A stretch of 64,000 nt of DNA from Amoebophrya sp. A120 (taxonomy: Eukaryota; Sar; Dinophyceae; Syndiniales; Amoebophryaceae): assembly GCA_905178155.1 (NCBI GenBank), contig CAJINV010000002.1:1766922-1830921 (forward strand), given 5' to 3'. Made by a program: the position numbers and the translations under genes. Under the pieces are notes generated by a model, which worked only from the letters and a program-made list of their open reading frames with translations, ran no database searches and had not been told where the DNA came from. Shown here in pieces: positions 1 to 12,415 of the stretch (its first letter is position 1; the number at the start of each line of letters is the position of its first letter).

Positions 1-2105
1 CAGAATCAAAGAGCTGCCAATGCCTATTGCCTACAAATCAAAATTTTGTCATGGGTCATATTCATGGGTTATTTGGGTAGGCGTGATGAAACTAGTGGTA
101 ACTTCGAAGACAAGATTAGTGCGCGTGTTGTAGACCATAAATTTGGAATGTTGAAATCGGTTGGAATGAGAACTGATCCGTGTAGTCCTTTTTGAGGAAT
201 ACTTGTGGACCTCTTTACTTTCTTACCAGAAAAAGGTGAAACATCTTCTACTCGAGCTGGCGCTGGCCAGCTGAAACGCTATTTTGCTTTCTGTTTTATT
301 CTCTAAACCTGACTTGAAAGTGGAGGAAAGAAGTGATGACTCAGAAATAATGCGGTGCAAATGCAATCAAAAGAGGACCGCAAAAATAATGGGGTGCAAT
401 CATTGCATCGCGTCGAGAAGCAGCTGCGCGAAGACAGAAGAAGTTTTCGCTTCGGTTGCCGGGGAACACCAACAGCCTTGTTGAAAGTGCAGCTTTTCTT
501 GTTCACCAGCGCCGCGAGGAGTTGTTACCACCGTGCCATAGTAGTGACGGGCAAAGGAGCAACTACAACTCAGCACGGCGGAGTCGTTTCAATTCAATTT
601 TTGGAACCTATGCGAAGTAAAAAGAAACTATGATTTTATTTTCCCAGTATGACAATGTCCCCAAAGTGATCTGATACAAGAGTAATCGGGTCCAGATCAA
701 GGTGATCTATCCCCATGTTGATATCGTGTATAGCATCGCACTCTTGAAATTGTCCAGCGCATGTACTAGCCGCGTCTCGATCTAGAGCAGGTGTAGTTAT
801 GACAGTACCAATTTCAAGATCTCCTATGCGTTTTCTATGAGCTAGAGCTTGTCTCCCCTATACTTGGATTGTTATATGCGTATGCTGTAATTTTCAACTC
901 AAACAATCTAATGAGTTCTAGCAAAGATTTTTGCCAGAACTGATGAATAGTAGTGCATCATTCAAGAAGATATGGCACAACAAGTTGAGCCATTGGAACT
1001 ACAAATACCCCGCCTGTGATGTAATTCCACATACAAAGTAACTATGTCGGATAGAACTAGATATTGAAATACTCCCCTATGCATGCTTGTAAGACTCTTC
1101 CCGCATGTGTTATGTGAAAATTATGTGTCATAACTGATATACTCACCCTATTTGTTCATGCCCCTTCGCCATAGTGAAGTTGCGCGAATACTTCTAGAAA
1201 TTGTTGTAAAAAACTGAAATACTAAAGTGTAAAATTGTCAAAAGTAAGGACTGTAAAGAACAGATGGTGCGCTAGGAAAAACACACACCCACGAGGGCGG
1301 AGTTTTCTTTTGTGTATAGATGTGAATCTGTAAAGTTGTAAAGGTTGTATAGCAAAATTAGTGCCCCTAGTACTCCTTGCACGACCGAAAGCTGCTCTCC
1401 TCTGTTTCAGGTCGTTTGGATAGAGATTGATTTGGCAATAGAGATGAATTTCAAAAACTGTAACATACAACTGCAAAGTGCAGTAGATACACTAGCTCGA
1501 GTAGATCATGAGCTAGGCTTGATAAAACGTCGCCAAAATGACGAGTATACCGAATGCTGATATAAACGCGCTGTGATGTAATCTTGTAAAACAAGTGTAA
1601 GCAAATGCAAAATGAAAACCTGTAAAAGTTAAACGAGTAGTGACTGGTGTTCTAGCCGCAGGCTAGATCTAGATTAGTTCGAACCAAAATATATCAAGCG
1701 CTTTTTGTAGCGTTCCCTAATTTTCGAAAAAGAATCCTTCAGAGTTCTGTTTTTCGCGCATGAAAACTGAATAAATCGTTAGGTGTGTGCTCGAATGCTA
1801 TCGGCAAGAATCTTTTGCTGCAACGACATTGATGACATCAAGTGATTTAGAATATAGAAATTTCATGACACTACATGTGCAGCTGCGCTTTCTCTATGCT
1901 GATGTTCATTTTTTACACGACACTATGACATGGCATTATACACTTACAGTGCAAGAACTTGATTCTCAGGTCTATGACGGTATCGAAACTACCTGGCGCT
2001 ATCTGTGATTTTGTCCTCATGCGAAAATTTTCAATATCAGTACCAGTAGAATTATCCTACATAAAAAAGAACAACCAAAACGTTTTTCATCCAACAGCAT
2101 ATCTT
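1..2105. other. Intergenic / 3' flank, no gene recognised
   Basis: AT-richer than the genes to its right. It has only short ORFs with no recognisable domain on either strand, and no element of the intronic families. It lies downstream of the KH-SH3 gene and may hold its 3' UTR. Confidence 0.5.
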
Positions 2106-5100
2106 CTATTCCCGGATTCGGTAGAAGCTCGTAGGAATCCACCCCTCCTCGTTGGTATTCAACTTCACCATACTCCAGCCAGCGGACACTTCTTCCTTTT
2201 TCACCAAAATCACATCCCCCGCTTTCACGGATAAAAATTCCCCGGACCCCGCCGGCATGGTGGAAGCGTCGAAAGCCCCAAGCACGTCCGCAACGCGGTC
2301 GTAATCGTCCGCGCCACTAGATCCGCTACCGGGCAGTTCCGCTCCTTCAGCTTTGGCGAGGTTGTTGTGCGCGGTTTGGTAAAGGGATTTGTCGTAGTTG
2401 GAATTGTTCTCTACTTCGTTGTTGTTCGCGTTAGAAAAATTGTTGCTTGTGCCATTTGTAGTCCCATTATTTGTCACCCCGTTCCATTTTTTCTTCATGT
2501 TCGTCGAAAACGCCATCTGCTGCGAATTGTAATAAGCGGAAGTTTGACTGTTCGGCTCCGCGGCGGTAACGATCGCGTCCGTACTGGAAGCAGGATTATT
2601 ACCACCACCACCAGCACCGCTGTCTTTGCCCTTATTCACTTCCGCAGCAATGTTCGCGTAGTAATCGGCCAAAGCAGATTGCTCCTGCTGGTTCTGCTGC
2701 TGCGCGACCGCATTTATCCCAGAGAAAAAAGCTGGCAGGGCATATTTGCAATGCAAAAACAAATACATTGCAATGTAAAATCAAAATTGAAGTTTCACTG
2801 TAGCCGGGGCGAATCGCGTATTATTGTGTGCTTATCCTGTCGATTTTGAATGAAGAGAAGAAGAGAAGCGAAAGTAGACCCTAACTAGAACGGGCGCGGC
2901 GCGAGGTGTTCTAGGCGGCGCGAGGTGTTCTAGGCGAGAAAAACTTGTCATCGGCGGCCCCGTAGCATGCTGTTTGGGGTATGCAATACGAATTTTTTTG
3001 TGTATTTATTTTTGCATATACAAGTTTGACCTGCCTGCTTTTTTCTGTGTGATAGCATTCGCTTGCTGATTATACTGCATGTCAGCAGCACTAACCACCC
3101 CGATGGACTCGCTGTTGCCCCAAATGCTATTGTTCTGGTTGTTGTAGTGCTGTTTTCCCGTCGCGTTTTTCGGCTGCCAAGACTGGAAAAAGTATTTGCC
3201 CTTCTTGTTCCCATAGGCACCGCCCCGGTAAGAATGGTCGTACTGCTGGTTCCACTGGTAGGCAGAGCCCGGGCTCATGTCAATGTTGCCGTAAGAACCG
3301 TTGTTGTTGGCATTCATGTTATTTCCGTTATTGCTGTTCCAACCAGATGAACCGTTATTGTTGCTCCAACCGTTCCAAGATCCCCAACCTCCGGTGGAAG
3401 AACCGTTGTTGTTCTGATTCTGCGAGTTGTTCATCGAATTCTCATTGTTATTCCCAGCAGAAGAACCACCTTGTCCTTGCGAAGCTGCAGCCCCAGTCGT
3501 TGCAGTTGTAGTCCCAGCAGCCCCGGCGCCTCCAGTAGTCCCCTTGCTGTTACTCGACCCCTGCTGGCCAGATTGTTGCTTCTGCTGCTGATTCTGTTGG
3601 TGCTTCTGCCACTGTTGGTGCTGTTCCCACTGGTACGTCAAACTTTCCTCCGGATAAGCCTGCCCCCCGCGGCCCTTCATGCTGTTGTAGGTCGGGACGG
3701 TTCGGAGACCGCCGGGGGAGAAGTAGGAATTTGTCGTGTTCGGCAGCTGGTTAATCCGGTCGGTGAACAGCCAGGAATTGATAGGACCTTTTTCGGTCGT
3801 GTCTTTGGTGGTTTTAGAGGCTGAATTATCCTTCGAAGAGCCCTTTTTCATCGCGGCAGAACCTGTAGTGGTCCCCTCCAGTTCCTTCTCCTTCTCCTCA
3901 TCATTCGCCGAACCAGTAGGACTCTGCCCCGCAGCCGCTTGCCCGACCACCGGGAGGTGCCCCGGGGGCGCGTTTTTGTTCAGGGGAGAAGTCAAGGGCG
4001 TGATCAAATCCTGCACCATCTTCTCCAGTGCTTCCGGGGTTTCCAATGGGTTCGTGCTCGCTTTGGACGCGTTGGGACTGGCGTTCGCCGCGGCGGTTTG
4101 TGCGGCGACCAAAGCCGCGTTGGCTTGGTTGCGGAGTAAGTGTTGCCGCTGGTTGTCGTTCATCGTGTTGTTCAAAATCCACTGGGAAAAATCGATCGTC
4201 GGGGCGGAAGTCGTGTCCGGTTTCATCTTCTCGGGAGAACTAGGCGCGGTTGTCGAATTATCTCCAGCTGTTCCGGCTTGACTGTTCGGCGAGGGGGTTG
4301 TACTGGCGTTCGCAGGAGTTGTATCCTCGTTCACGATCGGAGAAGGGGATGGCGAACCGGCGTTGGTCGACACTTGCTCTTCCTTGTTATTATTCCCCAC
4401 TGCTGGTCCCGCTTTCAACGCAGAAGAATTATGCACTGCAAAAGTATCGCACTCGTAGTATTACAATACAAATTAGCTCAGCATGACAAATGGAATTTGT
4501 CATGCTGATTTAGCTTGAAAAAGAAATTTGTAATGCATAAATGCAATTCGTACGAGTACGATACTTTTGCAGTTCATAAGAATCCTCCTCCAGCGATTCC
4601 CAACCGTTCAACTCGCCGGAGCGTTCTTTCTCCACCGTACCGGAGGGAACTTCGGAATTCTCCTTGGACAGTATGACAGTGCACAACTCCCCCTCCCCCT
4701 AATTTGTAGTGCATTTCTAGCAACAGAAAGCATGTCAGAAATGCAGTCTCTGCATTACAAATCCACGCACGGGGCAAAGTGCAGTTTGGGCTTCCAGAAC
4801 TTCTCATGCAAGCACAGCCAAAAGGCTCGGACAGGATTTGGCATTTTTGCATTACAAATAAGGGGGAGGGGGAGTTGCGCACTCTCATAGACAGGCTCGG
4901 GGAAGGCTGGAGATTGTTGTTACCGGAAGTCGTTTTTTCTTTGTCCCCCGAAGCAACAGACGGACCGGAAGCGGAAGAAGCATTTTTCGCAGTACCGGAG
5001 CTAGACGCTAAAATCACCGGCGGAGGGGGTGGAGGCGATGTTCCCAAACCGGTGAATTCTCCGTTCAAAATCTTCTGCTCTTCCGCGGACAACGTAGACG

Positions 5101-8100
5101 CGTTCAACGGCCCGGTCCGCACCGGCTGTTTCTGTTGGTCCATGGCCCAGGAGTGGAAATTCGCGGTTCCCTTCGCTGCGTTCGCCTGCGCGATCGCATG
5201 CTGGCTCGTCAGGGCGTTATTAACAGCAGCTTTTCCGATCGTTCCCGGGACTTCGATCGACAAGGTTGGGGAAACGGAGGAAGTGTTCTTTAACCCTGCG
5301 GGGACCGGACTGCTTGGAGCCGCTGTTGAATTACTTTGTTCTTCTTGATGTTCCACATCTTGACCACCACTATTCTGGTACATGGTCCCTCCCTTGCTGT
5401 AACTGAACCCACCCCCACCACCGGCGTGCCCCTGTTTAAACCCAGTGGTCGTGTAATTGTGGAACTGACTACCCGCACCTTTGCTAGGCACGTAGGGTTC
5501 TTTCGATCCCTTACTCGCAGTCGCCTTCTGCTCCGCCTTGGAAATGGCTTCCGCCTGGGCGTGGGCCGCGGCCGCTTTGGTCGTATTTTGCGACGAGGCC
5601 GCCGCACCGTAGAAGGAATTCCAGTAGCTCGTATGGATGTGTCAGAATCGAAATTGACAAAATCGAAAAACTTGCGATGCACAAAATCGATGCTAGTTAG
5701 ACCCACAGTTTGTAGTCGGCGCATGACAAATTCTACCCGCCCTGGAAGCGAATCTGTCATGCGGTTTAGGGCAAAAGAGCTGCCTTCTGTCATGCTAGTC
5801 AGCAGCCCAACACGTAACCCTTACCAGGACTACAATCCGTCTTCCTTGCATCCTCTGCAATAGAGTCGCTTTTTGTGTAGCATTTTATGCATTACAGATC
5901 ATTTCGATTTTGTTGATTTCGATCCTGACACCCCCATAGCTCGCTTGTTGCTCGTACAGGGACTGGCTGTACTGATTCGGCTTCGTATCTTTTTTCTTGT
6001 TATTCATCCGCCCGGTAGGGGGATGAGGCCCGGGCGGACCGGACGAAGGGTTCGCGGCGCCGACGGACCCGGACGGAGGAACCCATTCTTGGCCCGATAT
6101 CCTGTGTACAAACGTCCCCACCGCATAGTCAAGATGGGAAAACTGCAAGACAAATCAACCTGTTTTAGTTGTTGCGCATGACAAATTTGGGCTCGCATTG
6201 TAATCCTCGTCTTTAGCTAGTGGAGCAGCATCACAGATCTAGCATATCATGTTGATGCGGGCATCACAAATCTCAAATCACCACTAGAAAATGCTTCTCA
6301 TGGGTCTCCGCATGTGAAACATTTTAAGCATGCAGATTTGCATTACAACTCTGGGGTGGGGATATTTTTACACAGGATACCCGATTGCCAGTACTGACCG
6401 GTGGAAGTGGCGGTTTCGGAGCCGGTCATCGTCGAGTTTTGGAGTTTATCCTGTGCAAAAGTATCGCACTCGTACTAATCGCATTCATGCATTACAAATT
6501 TCTTTCTCAGGTTGAATCCGCATTACAAATTTTCTTTCTCATGCTGAGGGGATTTGTCATGCGATTTATACTAGTACGATGCTTTTGCAGTTCATAGAGT
6601 TGACTTTGTAGTCCACCTTGCTGTTGATTTTGATTTACTCCAGCCGATGAATTTGCATTTCCTTGTCCGTACCAGCTCTGCTGATTGTTGTACCCAGAAG
6701 CCGCAGAAGTGCTTTGTGCATTCGCGTTCGCCTGCGCTAACTGCGCCACGCCGTAAGCCGCGGCGGCTTGCTGCGCCGCGAATTGCTGGGCTGCGGTTTG
6801 GATGAACGCAGTTTTGTACGCGTTGTAGTAGAGTGCCGCCTCCCGGAGTTGCTGTGCCTGCTGCATCGTGGCGATCGCTTCGTACTGCTGCTGCACCAAA
6901 GCCAGTTGCGCGGGGTTCAAACCCGCGGCAGAACTACCGGGTGGTCCAGCAAACCCCACCGGAGCTGGCGGTTCCGGAACCGCCCGCGTCGGCATCGGCG
7001 GACGAGGGAAGGTCGCAGTGGCTGGGTCGTAACTCTGCAAAGCGTTCGTGTTTTTCGAGTCGGAGGGTGGGGTTCCAGATGGGATGGAGATCCCGCTCTG
7101 CAAATACTGTTGCGAATCCAACTCCTGCTGTAACCACGCCGGTAAACTGGGAGGAGCGGGTGGGGATAAACCGGCGCCGGTGGAGCTACTTCCACCTGGA
7201 GAAGCTCCTGCTGGACCCTCCTTATTCGCAGCAGTTGTTCCAGAAGAAGTCGGCTGCTGTGTAATCCCACTGTTCCCCGTACCTGCGCCCGAACCGGGAA
7301 CCGTCGTCGAATCAGTGGAGCCAAAAGCCGCGTTGTAATCGGTGCCAAAACCACCTCCAGCACTATTGTTGTACGCGTTTTTATCGTTCCACCAAGTCGG
7401 GTCGAACCAGCTCAACCACGCGTCATCCTCCCCAAGCGGCTATCAAATGCAAAAATGTCTAGGTCTGGAAGGGTGTAAACTTGTCATGCTGGTTTTTCAT
7501 GACCCAGGAGGTCTGGAATGCGGGACCTAGCATGACAGAGTCTGAGAGGTCTCTGCCATTCCTATCCTGCATGAGAAACTTCCTCCAAACTTGGTCGAAA
7601 CTGGACAGCTTTTGGCACTCATGCAACACAGATTTCTGCATGATTCGATTTTAGCATGACAAGTTTCAACCTTCCAGACCCAGACATTTTTACATTTGAT
7701 AGCGGCCCCCGAACTTGTTCCGGCGATCCGAAGAACGCGTGGTCGCGGAGCTCCCAGTATCAAATGCAAAAGTGTCTGGGTCTGGAAGGTTGCCAAGTTT
7801 GTCATGCATATTTTGCATGACCCATGATGCTTGTAAAGCATGGCCTAGCACCACAGACTTTTAGAGGTCGTCTTGATGCCTATTCCGCATGACAAATGCC
7901 CTTTTCGCATAGCACAAAGTGATCTACTCTTCCTGGTCATGCAATACAAATGTTTTTAGGATCCGAAGACAGCATCACAAGTTGCAACCTTCCAGACCCA
8001 GACATATTTGCAGTTCATACCCAGGAATCGAATTGACTCGCGCCTCTGCTCGGGTCAAACGTATGGTGTTGTACTAGATCCGCCTCCGCATCCTTCGGCC

Positions 8101-10786
8101 CCTTTGATCCGATTTCCCGGATTACGATTGGTTGGTCGGAATTCGTTTGTTCGGTGGAAGACCCGGTAGAAGACTCCTGGTTGTTATTCCCGGACCGATC
8201 GGAATTCTGCGGTAGAACATTATCCGATTGCGACGGGTCTTGCAACAGACTCAAAATGTTCACCCCCTTGATTTTTTTCGAACCAGAATGGTCGTCTTCC
8301 TTCTTCTCCAACTTGTCCCTGGGCGTCGGGGATTTACTCACCAGCTGATCCTGCGCGTCGATCGGGTAAGATTTAGAAGGGGATTGATCCAACGAATCTT
8401 CCAAGTCCGCGGCCATCAACGCTTGTAACAAATTCGGAATCGGTTCTTCCGGGTTGCGGGAGCTGGTGGAGGAGAGGTGGCTGTTGGCCCCGTTCATACC
8501 GTTAGAAGTCGTGCGATGTTCATTGTTCCCCCCGTTGATTCCGTGCGATCCATTCATCGGCGACTTATTCGGACCACTCTTCTGGTTTGTACTACTACCA
8601 TGCGTCGGTGTATTCGTCGCGGACAAAATCGGGGAAATTGGCAAGACCCCACCCGAACTCGCAAGACTGGAGATCGTCCCGGAAATCCGGTTCTTCTTGG
8701 CCTCGACCTCCGGGTACTCCTTGTTGGAACATTTGTTCGTACTGGAAGGAGAATTCTCCAACGAGAAAGAGTCCCAAACGCCGAGCAAATCGTCCGTCGT
8801 CGGCTGGCGGCCGAATTGCGCGTGCTTCGACTCCGATTGGACGAGGGTAGAAGCAGTGGGGGCGCCGGTCGATTCTGTCCGTTGGACGAAGGTCGGAGAG
8901 GAGGAAGCTGTGGTTTTGCTCGGCCCGGAATTGGGCTCAAGTCCACCCGAGTTGGGGGCATCGAGTAACTCACTTGCGGTCACGGTTTGGTTCTCCGATG
9001 GGGCGTTCATGAGCTCCTTCTCCTGCTGGCCGTACCGGCGGATCAGTTGGTCGTCTTCCTGCTCGAGATAGTACGGACCGGAGAGACGGATACCTGTAGG
9101 GAGATGTTTGTCATGGGTCCTCGAGATCATGCATTACAAACAGGAAATTTGTGTTGCAAAGCCTGAAAGCATATCGCAGTCTGTCATGCACAGAAAAACA
9201 ACGAAGAAAAACACTTCTATACCAAGCTGTCCTCCTTTGTGAAAAATTTCGAACGGATCCTGGTTCAACACGGTCTTGATCAGCGGTAGCCGACCGCAGC
9301 TGTTCCACACTTCCAAGAAGTTCGCATCGGATAAAATATCCGCGGCGAGCATTTCCTGCCCAGTCGTGTCCTTCATTTCCTTCTCCCCGTTCTGTTCCGC
9401 CGTTTCACCGGTAGTGGCCTGGTTCTGGTTGTTATTCTTCAATAAGTTCACCAAAGCCATCCGGAGTCTAGCCGTTTGGATCTTCAGCTCCGCAATCCCA
9501 CCTCTTTGCCGCTTTTGCTGCAATAATTGTCTGATCTTCCTCCCCGCGAGCTCCGTCTGCATTCTCGTACCCCGGATGATCACACGCGGTAACGGGATCG
9601 CGTCTTTTTCAACAAAGATGCTTGCGCCCGTGTCTTCGCGCAACGCCCGGATGGTGGACGCGTTCCGGCCGAAAATCAACCCGAGATGCCGTTCCTCCAC
9701 ATCGATGACATCCCGGACCAAATTGTTATTCGTGTTTTGCTGCAAAGACGAAGAAGAAGAATTCGGCCCACCAGTTGATTGCTGCGAGTGCTGCCGGCCG
9801 GTCGCACCTAAACCCGGCGGTTCGCGCATAGAGACATCGCCAGATGACCCTTTCATCCAGGAATGCTGCTGTTGCGTCGTCTGGTACGAACTACTTCCGT
9901 AGCTATTCACCCGATTCTGCAAGGAAACAAACTGCTCGTTACCGGAAACGGTCCCAGCGGCGGACGTCGCGGTCGTGTAGTCCGGAGTAGAATTTGTGTT
10001 GCTGCGCTGAGTCGTATTCACAAAGGGCGGAGCACCCGCTCCCGCATCCTCGTCATTCATAAACTTCCGAACGTGTTCGTCGAAGGAGATAATGTTCGCG
10101 CCAGACGGACCGGTAGGCGGAGATTGCAACGGCGAACCGCTGTAACTCACCTGCGGAGAAGAGAGGTTTGACCGGGAGTCACCCGTGATGTCGTCCGTCA
10201 ACCCCACGATACCGGAAAACCCGGTTGGTAACCCAGGTAACATCGGTGGAGGCAGAGGCGGCGGAGAACCCGGATTCCAGCTCGAAGTCGGCGAAGTCCC
10301 CGCACCGGAGCTGACCGTGTGTAAATTGTTACTCGATCCGGTGGACACACGGCGGAGAGTCGAAGTGGAGTTCGCGGTTAATTGTTGCTGCACGACCAAA
10401 GTACTAGTATTTTGGTTCATCCCGCCAGTACCACTCATCGTCCTCTGAGATTCTGCAGACAACAATTTCTGCGTCAGCGACTGCCCCTCCTCCGACTGCA
10501 ATCTCGATTGGATCGGGGACGGAGGGAACGAATTGAAGTTACTCGTGTTCTCGCCGCCAGGCGCTGCAGTTGTCATACCCGGTGGACTCGGTGGTTGGAC
10601 GTAACTCGGAAGTTGCAAAGCTTCCGGGCCATCGTTCCGCCCACCAGGAACTGAACCTTTACTCCCCATCGGACTGGGCGGTGGTAGACCGGTCGGCGGT
10701 GGCGGCGGAACGAACCGGGAGGGTGGGGAAGACCGCGTCGGCGGCTGGAAACTGGAGCTCTCTTTGGACTCCTGGTTATTTTCCAT
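2106..10786 (-). CDS. Large low-complexity protein with KH and C-terminal SH3 domain
   Basis: Ten exons (10786-9223, 9093-8020, 7752-7702, 7435-6597, 6441-6380, 6092-5939, 5626-4890, 4666-4578, 4423-3035, 2731-2106) join to 6,585 nt, 2,194 codons. A KH RNA-binding domain lies near residues 357-430, with GxxG loop FGRN and the core HLGLIFGRNASTIRALRE. The last 60 residues form an SH3-type fold (AFDAST, EFLSVKAGDVILV, GW, EEGWIPTSFYRI). Between them are long Q/N/S/G/P-rich stretches of the kind seen in RNA-granule proteins. Eight introns are transposon-like elements. The one at 9094-9222 is GT-AG. The one at about 2732-3034 fits best as GC-AG, because that choice keeps the frame. The start is the ATG of MENNQESK, with no open frame upstream. 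KH suggests RNA binding and SH3 suggests docking to proline-rich partners; the actual role is unknown. Confidence 0.8.
2732..3034 (-). other. Intron of KH-SH3 gene, probably GC-AG
   Basis: On the coding strand the exon ends AAAGCAG and the intron starts GCAGGTCAAAC and ends CCCTGCCAG. Using GC rather than the GT four bases downstream gives KKA|AFFSGINAVA and a gene length divisible by three. Its ends carry short A/T-rich partly inverted words (GCATATTTGCA, TTTGCATATAC), but I see no clean terminal inverted repeat. Confidence 0.5.
4430..4577. mobile_element. Introner B1
   Basis: Family B: inverted ends GCAAAAGTATCGCACTCGTA and TACGAGTACGATACTTTTGC. It has a perfect 6-base duplication AAGAAT (4424-4429 and 4578-4583). 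Removal joins LEEDS|SALKA in the KH-SH3 gene. Confidence 0.92.
4672..4889. mobile_element. Introner D1
   Basis: Family D: ends TATGACAGTGCACAACTCCC and GGGAGTTGCGCACTCTCATA. Duplication GACAG (4667-4671, 4890-4894). Removal joins PSLS|KENSE and cancels the frame change seen when reading through. Confidence 0.92.
5632..5938. mobile_element. Introner F1 (only copy of its family)
   Basis: Ends TATGGATGTGTCAGAATCGA and GATCCTGACACCCCCATA; the subterminal AAATTGACAAAATCGA / TCGATTTTGTTGATTTCGA extends the inverted repeat. Duplication GCTCG. Removal joins EQQAS|YWNSF. Confidence 0.88.
6098..6379. mobile_element. Introner C1
   Basis: Family C: ends TATCCTGTGTACAAACGTCC and TTTTTACACAGGATA, with inner CCCCACCGCATAGTC against CTCTGGGGTGGGG. 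Duplication CCCGA. Removal joins YWQSG|QEWVP. Confidence 0.9.
6447..6596. mobile_element. Introner B2
   Basis: Family B, but its left end TATCCTGTGCAAAAG carries the terminal word typical of family C. Duplication GAGTT. Removal joins QLYEL|QNSTM. Only a 62-nt exon separates it from C1. Confidence 0.9.
7441..7701. mobile_element. Introner A1
   Basis: Family A: ends TATCAAATGCAAAAATGTCT and AGACATTTTTACATTTGATA, with the GTCTGGAAG / CTTCCAGAC core. Duplication GCGGC. Removal joins VRGP|LGEDD. Confidence 0.93.
7758..8019. mobile_element. Introner A2
   Basis: Family A, duplication CCCAG. Removal joins FDSW|ELRDH. A 51-nt exon separates it from A1, and the two interiors belong to different subfamilies. 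Confidence 0.93.
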
Positions 10787-12415
10787 TGTTGAAGGAGGTT
10801 TTTTGCCTTTGGTAGAAGTTTTTGGCGGACTTCAGGATCTCGATGAAGAAGAAGATTACTCGACGATCTCCGCAACCGCACAGCCTCCCGTGCTGTCCAA
10901 GTCCAACACTGACTCGCCCAAAAGCGGAAAATATAACTCTGTTTCGAAGGTTTCTTGTGGCACTACAAGGTGTACTGCGCTTGTAATTTTTGTGTGTACA
11001 ACACCTCTTCACCCTGACATTCTCTACTACTTCCGAAAGTAGACTAGTACATCTTCATCCTTCTCCTCAGGATGAAGTTCGTGATGTCAAGGCCTACGTA
11101 TTGCAATTCAAATTTTTCACTTTTATTTCGCGATCAAAATGGTATGAGAGATCGAGATGTTGTTGAGAAAAACTGTGTGGTAGAAATTGAGTATCAATAT
11201 CACCAGAAACAACAACAGGGTCGTTCTAGCGATATGACAGAAATGGTATAAACAAACTATGATGTTGAGATGTTAAAATGTATAAACCAAATGTAGTGAG
11301 TATCAACCACTATGCCGCCCTATGTGGTCCACTAGTAAAGAAAGGTCAGTAATTTTTATCGCGTCGTTAATTATAAAAGGAACTTGGGTCGTTGTCGTAC
11401 TTGATAGCGCGAAATTTTGGTGGGAATACAAACCGTCTCAATTCCCTGGCAGAGTAGAGGATTTTTGTAGCGGAAAAAAATTGCGAGGCTCGCAAGCGGA
11501 AAAAACGAGGCAGAGGACGAAAAAACGAAAGAAACCGAGGATTCTATCGCTAGCACTGTGTCATGCAGCTGCTCAAAACCGAGGAAGTCAAAGAAAGTAG
11601 TGCATCCGCAATACCGATATTTCTTTGGAGTGGTAATATGGAAAGAAAACATTCCACCGAGAACTTGTTGCTTCTGAATGTCATACAATAGAGGGAAAAA
11701 AAATTCCGAAAAAAACGAAACGATGATTGCTTTGCCGGGTGAACAGATACGATGACATCACTCAACAGACTGTTTTTCTTTCGCTGCATTGCTCATGCGG
11801 CTACACTTCTCAGCCACAATATTCTAACCGAAATTCTGTATGACTCTACTGCTTGGTCTCACGTCTCCTTCTTGTACAGAGGTTGCATTTATGAATTTTT
11901 GATTGTTCATGTTGAAATTTGAAACGGGTCGACTACATTTCGTTGTACTTGCTCGTTGTATTCGTTTTCTGCTGTGCGATTCATTCTACAAAAAAAGTGT
12001 GCATCCATCTCATGAAAAACAAATAACTTGGGCTCGGAAATTAGTATCACTATCGGATTGTATCACTATCGGATTCTTGGAACCCTGTTGACACAGATTG
12101 TCTTTTCGTCTTTCGCTTTCTGATTCTAGTTTGTACTATATTCTCTGGAAGTTTTTCTCAAGACCGCCGCACTCTGCATGCACGTTTGCATGCTTTGCGC
12201 AGGACCTTGATTGCGTGTCTAAAATCTGTTTTCATAGTTGGCAACTGCTCAAAAGCAGCAGTGTCTAAAAAGAAAAAAGCCTATTTCCATAAATTCAAAA
12301 CGGACTGAAAATCTAAAAAAATTCATCGCGCGTCATTAGGTTTGGCATGCGCGACATTTCCCTAGGATTGGAACCGGAATCCTATTCCTAATCGCATGCA
12401 CAACTTCTCTCCACC
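10787..12415. other. Intergenic, 1.6 kb, no gene
   Basis: A/T-rich spacer between the start of the KH-SH3 gene and the end of the repeat-protein gene. It has only short ORFs, no conserved motif and no introner ends. It should hold the 5' UTR or promoter of one gene and the 3' end of the other, but no specific signal is visible. Confidence 0.5.

Noticed and set aside
3471-4281. Plus-strand ORFs antisense to the KH-SH3 gene and to other coding exons
   Set aside because: They mirror low-complexity coding sequence on the minus strand and lack motifs of their own.
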